Source: Dallia pectoralis
Taxonomy: Eukaryota > Chordata > Actinopteri > Esociformes > Umbridae
DNA: 64,000 nt
Assembly: GCA_029465975.1 (NCBI GenBank)
Contig: CM055736.1
Span: forward strand, 7,957,295-8,021,294
Direction: 5' to 3'
This document shows positions 12,184 through 25,369 of the stretch, one piece after another (position 1 is the first letter of the stretch; each line of letters begins with the position of its first letter). The position numbers and the translations under genes were made by a program. The notes below the pieces were generated by a model. The model searched no databases. It was not told where the DNA came from and was given only the letters and a program-made list of their open reading frames with translations.

Positions 12184-12805
12184 GTAGACATAGGTGAAGG
12201 GTGGGGACATAGATGAAGGGTGGAGACATAGATGAAGGGTGGAGACATAGGGTGGGGACATAGGTGAAGGGTGGAGACATAGATGAAGGGTGGGGACATA
12301 GGTGAAGGGTGGGGACATAGATGAAGGGTGGAGACATAGGTGAAGGGTGGAGACATAGATGAAGGGTGGAGACATAGATAAAGGGTGGGGACATAGGTGA
12401 AGGGTGGGGACATAGGTGAAGGGTGAAGACATAGATGAAGGGTGGAGACATAGGTGAAGGGTGGGGACATAGATGAAGGGTGGAGACATAGATGAAGGGT
12501 GGAGACATAGGGAGGGGAAATAGGTAAAGGGTGAGGGCATAGGGAGGGGACATAGGTGAAGGGTGGAGGCATAGGGAGGGGACATAGGTGAAGGGTCAGG
12601 GCATAGGGAGGGGACATAGGTGAAGGGTCGGGGCATAGGGAGGGGACATAGGTGAAGGGTGAGGGCATAGGGAGGGGACATAGGTGAAGGGTGAGGGCAT
12701 AGATGAAGGGTGAAGACATAGGGTGTGGACAAAGGTGAAGGGTGGAGACATAGGTGAAGGGTGAAGACACAGGTGAAGGGTAGAGACATAGGGTGGGGAC
12801 ATAGC
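12184..12805. repeat. 19-bp G-rich minisatellite
   Basis: The unit AGGTGAAGGGTGGGGACAT (19 bp) alternates with AGATGAAGGGTGGAGACAT, and in the right half with a shorter GGGAGGGGACATA variant. There are roughly 33 units. G is confined to the plus strand. The minus strand is open in all three frames because 19 is not a multiple of three and the unit has no stop, giving artificial Pro/His/Leu-rich translations. Confidence 0.97.
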
Positions 12806-15542
12806 AGGTTATGAAGATTGTACCTGGTTTAGTGTCATTTTTTAAAACTATTTCTTGAGGTTATTCAATGCTATCTCCAATAAATGAGTTTCCTTCTGTC
12901 TTAGAAGTAGAAATCAATGCTTCTTTTTGACAGTTTTACATTTTGTGATTAAAGTGAAAAAAGTGTTTCAGTTATTCATGAGATCTTTAATACATGCCTG
13001 TATTTTAATATAATTGAGGCCTGGGGTTTTCTCTGTTTAAAAGTAGTTTTAGTCTTGTGTAAATATGCTTTCACGTTGAATGAAATTAGAGAACTCAAAA
13101 GAAAATATTTATAAAATATTCCATAGCTATATATTATGTTTATTGGATATGGGGGACCTTTTTATAACACATAGATAACCCCCTGCAGCCAGTATGGTAT
13201 AGTTATACAGGTACATCCACCTGTCTAAATTATCCTGACAAAGCAAATATTAAGTTTACATATACATATTGTACACAGTGTTCTATCACATTAATATGCT
13301 TTATTTATCCAGGTACAATGAAGGAAAGCAATTCGTTGACTTCCTTATTGTCTGTCCTCTTAATGTTCACATTGTCACATTAACCCAATAAACACAGCTT
13401 TTAGATTGAAACATATTCAACCAATTACCGCAATGTGCTGAAAAATACCACTATATACATTGTTGACATGTATTTGCAAGCTTTTATAATGCCTGTCATA
13501 TGGTATGGTTTAATGTACGAATTAATAGTATAAATGTGTAATTTCATTCTAATTATCTCTTGGATATCTTTGGCAGGTACTTTTCTGTGAGGTCTTTTTG
13601 TAGTTCTGTGAACATCTTTGGAAGGGTTGTGCAAATAGGGGTGATTTTTGTTTTTTCATTTCCTTGATGTACGAATGTCAGTTTCTTTCTCCTTTTTGCA
13701 TTTTATATTTTTTGGAAAAGAAAAATAACACACACACTGTAAATCAACCAGTTTTTCTATTTTCATGTTTCATCAATAAAAATATATATTCTCTGGTTTC
13801 CCTGTACTAACCTTGTCCTTGTGCTCAGTCTGTCCTAGCTCAATGGAAAATGGTTATTTATTTATTATTTAAGTGTTTGTATTATTTGATGGTAGGTAGT
13901 ATGATTGCCTTTATGGTCTAATGGTGAAACTACCGGTAATTTTTTGAAAATAGTCTAAAGAATTAATATTTTCTTCCACTACTATTTGAAAGTTTGGGAG
14001 AAAAGGAAAAAAATGCAAATAGCAAATGTACAACCCCGAATCAGAAGAATATAAATGTGTTTATTATAGACAACAATAGTGATGGTAATGTAAAACTGCA
14101 CATATTTTCTTATTTTTAGCAAAGCCACTGGAATTATAGGTAGCTTGTCGGAGATACCTATCCATACCAGAACCACTAAGCTCACGCCTAACTATATAGC
14201 CCATGTTGCTGAGGCATAATTCTGAAGCAACGACTGATTTTGAGTAGACCTTTATTTGTCCTCCTATGTCGCTTTCACAACGCTCCATCACACCCAGTCG
14301 CCATTAGCATGCGCTCATGTGAAACAGTTTGGAGCTCTAAGCCATAAACCCTGTCACGGATCCCGTTGTAAAATACTTTGCTGCCAGACATTCAGATTAA
14401 AAGTATTTCACGAACGAGTCGTGTCTCATTTTTATTTCACGGCTTTATGATTTGACACGGCAGGGAAAGATATTTGAGTTTCCTGCTGTACAAGCGACGG
14501 GCCGGAATCGAATCTCTTGCGTCCTCTTTCAGACAGGTCCATCACAGCTGGATGGGTTTGATGTCTTAATTATTAACCTAATAGAGCAATTAGAGCATTT
14601 CCGAGTGTGGTAAAGGTATTTATAATATACAGTGTAAAAATGTTATTGTTAAAACAAGCCTTTTATTTCCTTACTATCTATCAGCAGCAGCAGCTGATAT
14701 CACCCATCACTTGTTCATAGGGAAGGCCTGCACCAACCAAATTACATGGATTTCATCAGCTGACCTCTACAGCTCAGCCCTAATGGAGAATTTGGGGCGT
14801 CGGGTCTCTTGTGCAATGTTGAACTTTGTATACCAGGTATATATACGGTTGGTATATCAGGTATTCTCTAGGTGGCGCCAACGAGTAAGCAATTAAAGTC
14901 TCAGTCATTGTGGGCGTGCCACACGTTTACACAATATCAGCATTGGACCGGATAAACAAAATATTAGCATTGAACAAAATGAAGCATCAGATTACACAGA
15001 GGAAAGCAATGCAACTAGCACCATGGAAAGGTGTACTCATTGCAGGTATGTGAAAAACAAACATTGGCTGTGTGGCTGCACACTTCAAGGGATAGCAAAG
15101 CTTTGCTAACTGATAGCCAAAGCTAACATAAGATAAACGAGACTGGGCTGGAAGATGAGGCACGTGCTGGACTGTACTACATAATTCAAGGTAAGGCTAT
15201 TTGGTGAGAAATTTGTGTTTGTTGTCCTGAACCACCATTTCCGGTTCAAACTATTCTTTTTGCTACTGTAACTTTGTACAATTTGATGTTCCGTGGTCGT
15301 GGATAGCCATGATGACTTTAACATGATATCTGACAATAAATTAGTAGTTGTAGTTGTTGTCAAATGTGTAGTTATAGCATGATTAACTTGCTCTCGTTAT
15401 TTAGAATTGGCTACTCTTACTATATTGACTCAACCGATTTTTACATTCACAGACAATTGTGTCCTGCAATGTAAGCTTAGACTTTTTATTGGTCCTGGGA
15501 AAGCGGCGTCCTTCCCTGACATATAGCTTTGTTAATGCTATT
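12806..15542. other. No supported gene
   Basis: AT-rich DNA without a long conserved frame, recognised transposon end or RNA gene. Confidence 0.5.
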
Positions 15543-16541
15543 TTGGTAGAGGGGAAGTTTGGTCTGGGTTGGAAGAGAGGGGATTTGGGTTGGAAGAGAG
15601 GGAGTTGGGTTGGGTTGGAAGGGAGGGAGTTGGGTTGGAAGGGGGAGTTGGGTTGGAAGAGGGGTTGGGTTGGAAGAGAGGGGGTTGGGTTGGAAGAGAG
15701 GGGGGTTGGGTTGGAAGAGAGGGGGTTGGGTTGGAAGGGGGAGTTGGGTTGGAAGGGTGGCGGGTTGGGTTGGAAGAGAGGGAGTTGGGTTGGAAGAGAG
15801 GGGTTGGGTTGGAAGAGAGGGGGTTTGGTTGGAAGAGAGGGGTTTGGGTTGGAAGAGAGGGGGTTGGAAGAGAGGGGGTTGGGTTGGAAGGGGGGAGTTG
15901 GGTTGGAAGAGAGGGGAGTTGGGTTGGAAGAGAGGGGGGTTGGGTTGGAAGGGAGGGGTTGGGTTGGAAGGGAGGGGGGTTGGGTTGGAAGGGAGGGGGT
16001 TGGGTTGGAAGGGAGGGAGTTGGGTTGGAAGGAGGGGGATGGGTTGGAAGGAGGGAGTTAGGTTGGAAGGGAGGGGAGTTGGGTTGGAAGGGAGGGGTTG
16101 GGTTGGAAGGGAGGGGGATGGGTTGGAAGGGAGGGGGATGGGTTGGAAGAGGGGGATGAGTTGGAAGGGAGGGGAGTTGGGTTGGAAGGGAGGGGAGTTG
16201 GGTTGGAAGGGAGGGGGGTGGGTTGGAAGGGAGGGGGATGGGTTGGAAGGGAGGGGGTGGGTTGGAAGGGGGGGTTGGTTTGGAAGAGAGGGGGATGGGT
16301 TGGAAGGGAGGGGGATGGGTTGGAAGGGAGGGGGATGGGTTGGAAGAGAGGGGGTTGGTTTGGAAGAGAGGGGTTGGTTTGGAAGAGAGGGGGTTGGTTT
16401 GGAAGAGAGGGAGTTGGTTTGGAAGAGAGGGAGTTGGTTTGGAAGAGAGGGGAGTTGGTTTGGAAGAGAGGGGGGTTGGGTTGGAAGAGAGGGGGGTTGG
16501 GTTGGAAGGGAGGGGAGTTGGGTTGGAGGGGAAGTGGGGGA
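15543..16541. repeat. About 20-bp G-rich minisatellite, about 50 copies
   Basis: The unit is TTGGGTTGGAAGGGAGGGGG, with variants in GGGA/AGAG and in G-run length (18-22 bp). Nearly every unit has three or more G runs on the plus strand, so G-quadruplexes are possible along about 1 kb. All three plus frames are open through the array because the unit lacks stops; these are not genes. Confidence 0.97.
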
Positions 16542-16789
16542 GCGACAGAGTAGAATGGCTGTTATAAATTATTATCCACTAGTCACATAGGCATATGGCC
16601 ACACTAGCTTTCTTAAATCACTTTTCTACAGTAACTGCATACAATTTTCTTAAAGGGTATTTTTTTATGTTCTGAAAAAAATTGATGAGCTATTTTGGAG
16701 AGCAGCTGCAGAAAAAACTTTTCCCGATACCATTCATTTAAGTAATGTATTCTACTACAGCAATGTTCTACTGTGTCTGGTTATCGGTT

Positions 16790-17240
16790 TTCCTATACAA
16801 CTGCCTATGTGCGGTAACTTTGAAGCAGGACTGGACTGTCATTGACTTGGGTAACATATATTTTTGCCATTATTATCAGGTAAACCGTGGCTGTACGGTC
16901 CCTACCTCACATTTCTGCACGTTTACCACATAAGCTGCAGTCGCTTAATATGCGACCAAGTGGACGAGACCTACCGCGTCATCCTATCTGATGACCTCAT
17001 TTGACATGACCTTAACTGGGTCACCTAGAAAGGACCAGCCAATGAGGTCGACAGCCACTTGACTGCGTTGATGCTGGGTGACTTCAATGGCGTCCCATGT
17101 CATGAAAAAGGCGGCATATTGTGTCCTATAAATGTATTTTTACAGTTAACAAAACTCTGCAGCAGCCCGGCTTAACCCCGTACTAAATGTGGTCAGCGAC
17201 CATGCCCCTGTGATGTTGGCCAATTGATTTATATGGTCAA
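16790..17240 (+). pseudogene. LINE endonuclease fragment
   Basis: The plus strand encodes two signature pieces of the apurinic-type endonuclease of non-LTR retrotransposons, in order and about 110 bases apart: LGDFNG at about 17074-17090 and VSDHAPV at about 17192-17211. The intervening frame is interrupted. In the family the D/N and S-D-H residues make up the catalytic site that nicks target DNA. Only this domain is visible, so it is a decayed fragment; clade unknown. Confidence 0.55.
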
Positions 17241-17774
17241 AAACACTGTACTCCACTTAATAGAGCTTTAGGACAGGTTGATGGAGAGGTCTTCGTGGAT
17301 TGACTGCTTTGCTGCGTTGCTCCGCCGTTAAAAGCGGCAAAATGTATTGTCAGCCTGATGTGGTGAATTAAGAGCTTGGGGTTATTTCGGGTACAAACCT
17401 TTTTACTCTAATTACCAAAGCAGAGGGCCAAGACAAATATGTATACACAAACTGATCACCGAACAGGTGTGTTTGGGAAAAAATCACTATTGGTTCTTGG
17501 CCACAGTTTTGCATTTCAACCCCGTAGACCTGGTGATAATGTGTCCTGAGTTTGTCAACATCATAATTGTGTATGCCTAGAATTCCCAGATGGGGCAGGA
17601 GGGTTATTTATAGCTCTGTAATATAAACAGGGTTCGGTATATATTTTCTCCATGTCAGTATATGGGAAAATTGTTTATTTGGTTGTTTGATTTTAAGTCC
17701 TCTGTGATTGCCAGTGACATTTGGGTATGTACTTTCAATCTCTATATGATCTTATTCCGATTGTGCATAGGTAG

Positions 17775-17885
17775 GAAAGGATCTACTTTTCCTGAATACG
17801 TTGGTAAGGATCTACTTTTCCTGAATACGTTGGTAAGGATCTCCTTTTACTGAATAGGTTGGAAGGGATCTCCTTTTCCTGTCAC
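17775..17885. repeat. 29-bp tandem repeat, about 3.5 copies
   Basis: The unit GGATCTACTTTTCCTGAATA + CGTTGGTAA is repeated, with increasing variation to the right (CTCC for CTAC, TAGG for TACG). Confidence 0.85.
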
Positions 17886-19045
17886 ATAGGCCCGAGCTTG
17901 AAATCCCACTTTTCGTTGCTGGATTCAGTCATCTGTCGTGAGATGATGTTGGCTTTGGCACAAAAAAAATTCTGTAACTAAAAAGAGGCTATCGTGCATT
18001 CGATTCCGGTGGATTTGTTCGTTTTTTTTCTTAGATTCTCAGCATCCTTATGTGGTGAGTATTAAAGATAGGATTCTCAGAATATAAATGTGTATGGCTG
18101 TGTAGTGTTCGGGTAGTGTTACGTATTATTGACTTGTATAGCTAGATAGTGTCCATGTGTAGATGCATCAAATCTTGATCAGACAGTTATTAGATCATCC
18201 TGATTGGTAAACGACAATCACATGTTGAAGATGCATTATGTGATCTTTGGCTAGGTATTGTGATGCTGTCAAGACACAGCTGAGAAATAACAGATTTTAT
18301 TCTCTGCGTATTGGCATTTTGGAAAATGTGTGTATTGAATGTGCGCAGAATTTCCAGGTGTAAGAATGTCCAAGTAGAAGCAAACCTTTCGAGAAAGCTA
18401 TACTTAAAGCAATCAACATGACACTTCCCTGCCAAATAAAACATGGGTATTTTTTAGAAGATAACAGACACAAAATCATCCCAGTCAATTTGCATATAGA
18501 CCACATACAATACCTCTGATTGGCTGGTAGATAATTGTCCCCTCTCTGCCGGATGACTGCCGACTGATTGACCTGCATTGACATTTGACTGTGTAGGACA
18601 CGGTTCTCCACTCGCTTACAGAAATCACAGCCAATCAGGGCAGAGTATGGCACTGGCATTCCAAAGGGTCTTTAGAGAAAAGCCAGTGAGGTAAGAGTGT
18701 GTGGTCGGCCAACAGGCAACTGAGCCTTGATGTGAAAACTAGACCCTTTATCGGAGTGGACTGGCTCATCTTTTAAACCAAAAGTATTTTTACACTGCAA
18801 TCAATTGCCCCAAATGAATTGAATAAGACGTAGATTTTCTTGTAATACAATCAAAATGTCAACATTTTTAGGAAGTGTACGCTACTTCCTTAAAGGAGCC
18901 CCTACTGTTTTTGCAATTTGTAGCTAAACATACATGTATTGTGTAGGTTTCCTTCATATAAATCATATAAAAAGCAAAGGAGCAATGTCTGGATGTATGG
19001 AAAAAGATTTTTAAAGGTCCCGATGGTGAGTATATGTATATTGTG
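17886..19045. other. No supported gene
   Basis: No conserved frame or repeat terminus recognised. Confidence 0.45.
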
Positions 19046-19460
19046 CTAAAAAAAGCAATACCTAGATGGATATACAGTTGTATAATGGACTTTTAAATAG
19101 TCAATTTCCGGATGGGAGGGGTCTGCCTCAATCTTTGCTGCCCGCCTCAGTGACCTGGCTTTGAGAAGTTCTTTGAGGGACGGCAGCTTACATCCAATGG
19201 TCCGCTCCGTAGAGCGGATAATGCATTGCAGTCTGTCTTTATCTTTAACAGTGGCTGCATCGTACCAGACAGCGAAATTGGAGGTCAGGATGGACTCAAT
19301 GATGGCTATGTAGGCATTAATCATCACGGTCAGATTGTACTTTTGAGCTGCCGCTGGGAGTACCATCTCTGTTGTGCGTTCTTAGTGAGACCGGTGATGT
19401 TCAGCTCCCAGGTCCTGGGCGATGGTGTTGTCCAGGAAGCGACTCCACTGTGTTGATTGG
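19046..19460 (-). pseudogene. L2-like LINE, 3' end of the RT ORF
   Basis: On the minus strand the C-terminal region of an L2-type reverse transcriptase is readable in pieces: a region like NTIAQDL, then YIAIIESILTSNFAVWY, AATVKDKDRLQCIIRS, CKLPSLKEL and a DPSHP motif. These are in the order found in fish L2/CR1-type elements. Frame changes occur around 19380-19400. This is a truncated dead copy. The same AATVKDKDRL-type string recurs at 61.4 kb on the plus strand. Confidence 0.75.
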
Positions 19461-22166
19461 GGAGCCCCCCAGGATAATGGGTCGAAGGTCAGCTGGGTTG
19501 CTCCTAAAGTATGTAAATGATAATGTTAAATAAGGCACGATTTACCTCTCTTTGACTCACCTAGTCTAAATTGACTACACTATTAAAAGCCCAAGTGGTT
19601 TCATGAACCCCTCACAGTGTGAGAAAAATGAATTCACCTTCAACCAAAAATGTAAACACTATTCTTTTTCTTTTTTACAGCTCCTTATCTACTTAACCAT
19701 TTGTTGTCTTGCTTTTAATCTAAACCCCTGACAGCATTGGTTTAGTTTTCCCCTTGTATTTCTCTGGAGTACAACACGAAATAACCAGAGTCCTATAATC
19801 ACAATCTCACTCTGAGAGCTTCTTTGAGACGTTTGGAGAGGCCTCTTGCTACTCAGTGTCTCTGAAGCAAGTCTTTTCAAGAGGGAGCGGATTGGTTATT
19901 TCTTGCATCAGTGATTTGGACCGAGCTGAGTCGAGGTGCCGAAGAAGCAGAGAATGGGAGCCCTACAGAACTCACAGTGTCTCTAACCTTCAAAAACTGT
20001 ATTGGTTTTTTACTAATGTCTCCACGGGGTGTTGTCTCCAGCAAGCCTTAGCCACCCGCTGGACCAATGCCACCTCCACCGTCACCAACCCCTTTGGGGG
20101 ATTGGTCCGGTCTGTCGTGTCCGAACTGGAGCTCTGGTCATTTTGACACGGATGTACAATGTTTCTGTAGCGTCTTGCGGCTGCTGTGCTTGTAAGAAAT
20201 GTGCTTGTTTCTGGCCGTTTTCTGGCTTTGTCAGAATTTGTCAGGGCTGCAAGAGGTCCGTGATGTGTTATTAAGTTCTGCGGTCATGTTGAGATTTAAT
20301 GCTTTAACAAAATCATCTTATAATCGTGGTACTTTGACCACCACAGGTATGTCTGCTTGCCGTTTTGGATGAATGCCAGCCGGCTGTACAGCTGGAGAGG
20401 AGAAATGACTTCATCAGTTTTTGTCCAGTGGCCTTTCTGGCACTTTCTCCTTGTGCCTCTTTTTTCGGTGCCATATTTACTTTCTCCTCTCCCCTCTTTC
20501 TCCTCTAAATAAGTACGGGTCTTTTCTTTTCTAAATTGTCTTTCATTCTCTCTCCTCTGCCTGTTGTTTTCTACCTGCCATCATCTCCTCAGTTTGTCTT
20601 TTATAACTGACACCCTCTCCCCTTTTTTGTCCTTCTCTCGGCCGTCTCCCGACTCTGTTTAACTCCATTCTGTGATCATCTACTTTCTCCTACACTGGCC
20701 TCTTTTTGTCCCGCTCTTCCTCTGCCTCTCAGGAGAGTTATTCAGAGAGATACTCAAGGTTAAGTGGCAGTATGTTCTGTGGTTGTGCTGAGTTGCGTGG
20801 CCTGTGTCTGTGGATTGCTGAATAGGGGGTGGGGGGTCATATGGGACAGCCCATAATATGCCCCCGCTGCCAATATGCCCCCCCTGCCAGGTGAGTGAGC
20901 AATGCAATCAATAGGTTTCAATATGGCCTACGACTGGCTACAAATGAAACTCTGTTTTATTTTGCAAACTAGTGCATTTATTAGATGAGCGGATATTGAT
21001 GGAGAAATGATCCCAGTGGTGCTCTCTGTCCAATACAAACACAAACAAGGCTCTGGTTTATAGGCAAGACGAGAGAAATACACCGGTCTTTCTACAATGG
21101 ACGATAGGCATTAAACTACAGCTAATTATACCAATGCTATGATGATTTATATAAAACAGTAAAGACAATCAATGTTTTAACAAACCAAATACGATGGCAG
21201 ATCTTTGGGCTAGCGCACGTGCTACAGATTCTAGGGTGCGTTCCAAATGTTTGTGGTTTTCTTCTCAGTGGTGAATAATTACGGTCCAGCTTCACTCTTG
21301 AACGAATCATTCAGCTGTTCGTGAACCCGTTGCCTTCCAACGCGAGTTGTTCGCGGTATAAACCAGGGCCCTGTTAGCAATCACAAATTACAGCTCTAAT
21401 AACAGAACGATTGAGGTTGTCTCTACTCTCCAGGTTTTTGGCCACGTGGTGAAGCGATGAAGCATCCGCACGCTAACAGGAAGCTGTAGGGAATTGCACG
21501 TTTTCAGTTTCAGGCAATTACGGGTCCTGCATGCTCTGTGTGTTATTGACGCAGATGAACAAAACCAGTCACAAGTAACAACTTAGAAAACGTTTTAGTC
21601 AGTAAAAAAAAGTTTCCATCCCAACAACGCGCAGTCGAAAGTATCGGTGACGCACGTGACTCAACAACAACAACGACGAGTGCTAACACTGTTGTGCAGT
21701 GATGAGTAAAGTGCAATGCGCCAGACTGCCTTTATTAGACAGGCAATTAAATTGTCTTGGTGCTCTGAGCAGCTGGGAACTCGTGGACCCCAGTGGACCA
21801 GGATGCAGAGGGCCAGAGAAAGAAACCGGTCACATGACAGGTCGTTTGTGTCATGATTGATCTGAATCGCTTGCTAAAGGGGAGAAGGGAAAAAAAGTTA
21901 AACCGGTCTTTCTAACTTTTCAATCATCTGCTGAAGATGGACAGCAAACGTAATCGAAGCAGAGACCTCCTGTCCATGTAATGGCTTTTGATTGCAGCCC
22001 CTAGGACAATATATAACTGGAAGTTCTCACATCCCAAATAAACATTCAGCAGACAATCTTGGCCAGAGGAGAAGTGTGTGTGTGCATTTTTTCATATCAT
22101 CCACAACCCTGGCATTGCTAGTGCCATGCTCTACAAACTGGCATGCACTTGATAGGATCAAAAGTA
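19461..22166. other. No supported gene
   Basis: Pyrimidine-rich stretches occur at 20.4-20.7 kb. I saw no conserved frame and no element ends. Confidence 0.45.
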
Positions 22167-22171
22167 GGCAC

Positions 22172-22531
22172 TGTAACGAACTGGCTCAAATGCATGTAGT
22201 GGAAACAGGCGCAGAGTTTCACAGATTGCAGAGTCTTTATTCTAAGTCAGGCAGACGGGAACTATAACAGAACACTTACAATAACAAAGATCAAACTGAT
22301 CGCACCGTACCTTTAAACAGATAGCCTTCGTACTTTAACATGAAACATACATACAATGACCCGACACTGGCTGTCAGGAAAGAACCAAACTAAATACAAG
22401 AACTAATGAGCGTGACTGAAAACAGGTGCGGAGAAACTGGTGTACAGCATGACTAACTAATGACTGAGATTCACATAAAGAAAACAAAGGAACCAAAAGG
22501 GGGCAAAACAGGACAAAATGAAATCCTCACA
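22172..22531 (-). repeat. Solo LTR (360 bp) with 5-bp target-site duplication
   Basis: The block is flanked on both sides by GGCAC (22167-22171 and 22532-22536). Read on the minus strand it begins TGTGAGGATTTC and ends CCAGTTCGTTACA, giving TG...CA termini. An AATAAA signal lies about 65 bases before the 3' end, as expected for an LTR with its R/U5 boundary. No internal coding region or second LTR lies nearby, so recombination between the two LTRs of a former element is the simplest origin. Confidence 0.78.
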
Positions 22532-22539
22532 GGCACATA

Positions 22540-25365
22540 ACGATTCACTCAAGTCACGATGCGACACGATTCACCATATAGATGTCATGATTTGATTTTC
22601 TCACTAATTATTATTACAAAATGAGATTTAAGACAAATTATAAGTTACATGTTAAATATTGTTATTGGAAAACAAATCTATAAATCATCTTCATATTAAC
22701 TAACTGTGGCTTTGCCTATGCTTTTCCTAGCTTGGATTTTTATTACATGATTTTTTTAAAGAAATATCAGCATATCCATTTTCCAGCAGTAGCAGAGATC
22801 TCTGCACATTCACAATGTCCCCTGCTGAGGAAAAAAACTTAGGGACAGAGGTGGCTGATTTGGAGAGGTTTGCTTTGGCTAGACTGGAGAGCAGTAAGTG
22901 TAGAGCCTGGCATTCTCTTACCACCACTTAAGTGGACAGATATTAAGGGAAAGGGTTGTTTCAGCTCCGTACTTTTGAATTTCTGAAATAATCTGACTGA
23001 GTTTCTATGACGAAATCAGCCTCATATATATTGTCATGAAAACACAGATGTATCTTGCATGTGGTTTAGCCTATTATTAGCTATTTACATGCAGACTGAG
23101 TAGACTGGAGCTTCTCACTGTGGCGCGGTATGTGTGCTGTATCATGTTTGTTGCGCTATTATTGTATATGAGCATCTTCACACATTTTCTTTGTCTATTG
23201 ACCACCTCAACGCTTTAGCTTTGAGTCTTCGGTAAGCCAAAATTCCAGTACCGCTTAGAAGAACAAATGAGGATGGGGTGTCCTCGATGTTAGCATCAAC
23301 ACATGCCGTCCCCGTGTTTGCTACTGTTAAACAACCTGCTCGCTGCTATCATTCCTGTAAAGCGAGGTTGAAGTATACAGCTTCAGTGCCCCTTCTGGTC
23401 AAAATGTGTATTGCGGTTTGTTTAACATCTCCACGACTTGAATCATCACAAAGTTTGGCACCAATTTTCAACCAACTCCAGGTGAATCGTTACATCCTGA
23501 AAAGACAAAGTTGTGTCATTACACGGTCAAAGCAATTTTCTGTTTTACATTAAACAGCCAGCCAAAATATATATATACACAAAAAGTAACCACTGTACAA
23601 TTGTAGAAGTACGTCTACCTTGGTTGGTTAGCTAGATTGTCAGTCACTGTGATGGCGTTAGCTAGTCTAAACACAATGGATTCTGACGATCATACAACTT
23701 TTTAATTGCATTCTGCATGTCAACTTCTATTGGGCAAATGAAGCGAGTACCAGTAAAGACATGGTAGATGCAGATAGAGCCACAGAGTCTGAGGTGAGGT
23801 GTTTTAAGGCCATTTCACACTGCATTGCTCATAGCCCAGGGATGTCTTAGCCCTAGGCTAACTGGTGCTGGAGAGGAGCTAGCTAGGGTAGCTGTTGATG
23901 TCCATTTGAGATTAAATCTTCACATGTTTGTCCTACGCGGTCAGACATACGATGGTACTGCCAGTATGGCAGGCAGGTACACAGGAGCACAGGATGTTTT
24001 GAAGAGACAGCAGACATTGGCTTTCTATGTTCACTGAGGTTTGCACTGCTTAAATCGAGTCAATCAATCTGTTTGCACATCTTCTCCCCAAATAGGTGAC
24101 TGCTTGCAATCTGTTCACAAGCTGGGGATTCTGAGTAAGCAATCAAGTGCATTTAAGCCAGTGTTTGAGAGGATGACAGAGTGAAGAGAACGCCACACAG
24201 TACTGAAACCAGTGTGTCCAACCAGGTGGACATTTAGAGGAAAGGCTGTTATCTCAGTTCTCACTCAGTATGACAGTGTGTTGTCAAGTTTGGAAGAGAT
24301 GGCCTGGTTCAGACATCGGTGTTGAAAGCTAATGGTCTACTTAAACATTTCCATAAAGAGAACTGTCCTTGGAATCCTTCTGGCATTATAAGGGATAGAG
24401 GAGCTTTAGTTTTTGAATAAGTCTCTGCAGAAACGGACAGAAACCATTTCTGGATCACAAGGTGAAATTGAGTGTGTAAAAGACACTGAGAAAGTGAGAA
24501 TGAGGAGAGCTTCGAGGGGAGAAGTTAATTTACCAGGCAGTGGCAATGGCTGACTCTTAGAATTGAACACATTCAAATTCCTTATCAAAGACAGCCTTCA
24601 AAACAGTATATTACTGAGGAAAGTCAGCATGTACTAAAGTCGAATATAAGACTGTGGAAAAAGGCAGTATGCAAACTTTCGAGCTTTGAGATTCTGTCAA
24701 ATGTTTTTGGAATCCACATACACAACTAGGAACGTATGGAAATTGAGATGTGTGGGGGGACTATGATAGTATGGTAGGGTGATGATTATAAATCTCATCA
24801 TTGCCCCCAATCTTAACTAGCCTGTCTTTGCCCATGGAAATATTAGCCTGCATTTTGTCGACTATTTGTATTTGTCGCTGTGAGTTGGTAGAAATTGGGT
24901 GTTTTATTTATCAACAAAAATACACCAATTTAACAAATCACACAACAAATAAACTTTACTTCCATAAAGGCCGTTCACACAAAATATTTACATAATCCTT
25001 ACCTTTATTGTAGTATAATAGGAGAAATTGGATGCACCAAAACCATTAGATAGTAAGTAGGGTGGGTCTAGCCTTCCAGAAAGATTTTAACCTTGCTCTA
25101 GTTTAGTCTTAACCCTATGGGTGTGTTAGCACATAATGTCAAAATTAAAAGATATATATATATATATATTTCTGACATCTAGCAAATTCAGACAAAGCAC
25201 TGCCTGAAATATGCTAATTGGAGTCTCTAAGAACTCCAAAATAACATCAAGGTACCTACAAGCCACAATCAATGTCAAAGTGAATGAGTCGGATGTCAGA
25301 GACTCCACAAACTAGGGCTACATAGGAGGTCAGGAAAGAAGAAAAATATATTAAAACACATTTAA
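22540..25365. other. No supported gene; possible decayed DNA-transposon material
   Basis: The segment after the solo LTR (22540-22650, with CGATTCAC-type motifs) resembles ends of degenerate fish DNA transposons, but I could find no paired terminus. The rest has no recognised feature. Confidence 0.35.
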
Positions 25366-25369
25366 CATT

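Noticed and set aside
12141..12802. Several 126-209 residue Pro/His/Leu-rich frames on the minus strand
   Set aside because: All three frames of the same stop-free 19-bp repeat are open, so the translations are artefacts.
15459..16590. Gly/Trp/Glu-rich frames up to 343 residues
   Set aside because: Stop-free 20-bp repeat open in every plus frame; no start context, splice sites or homology.
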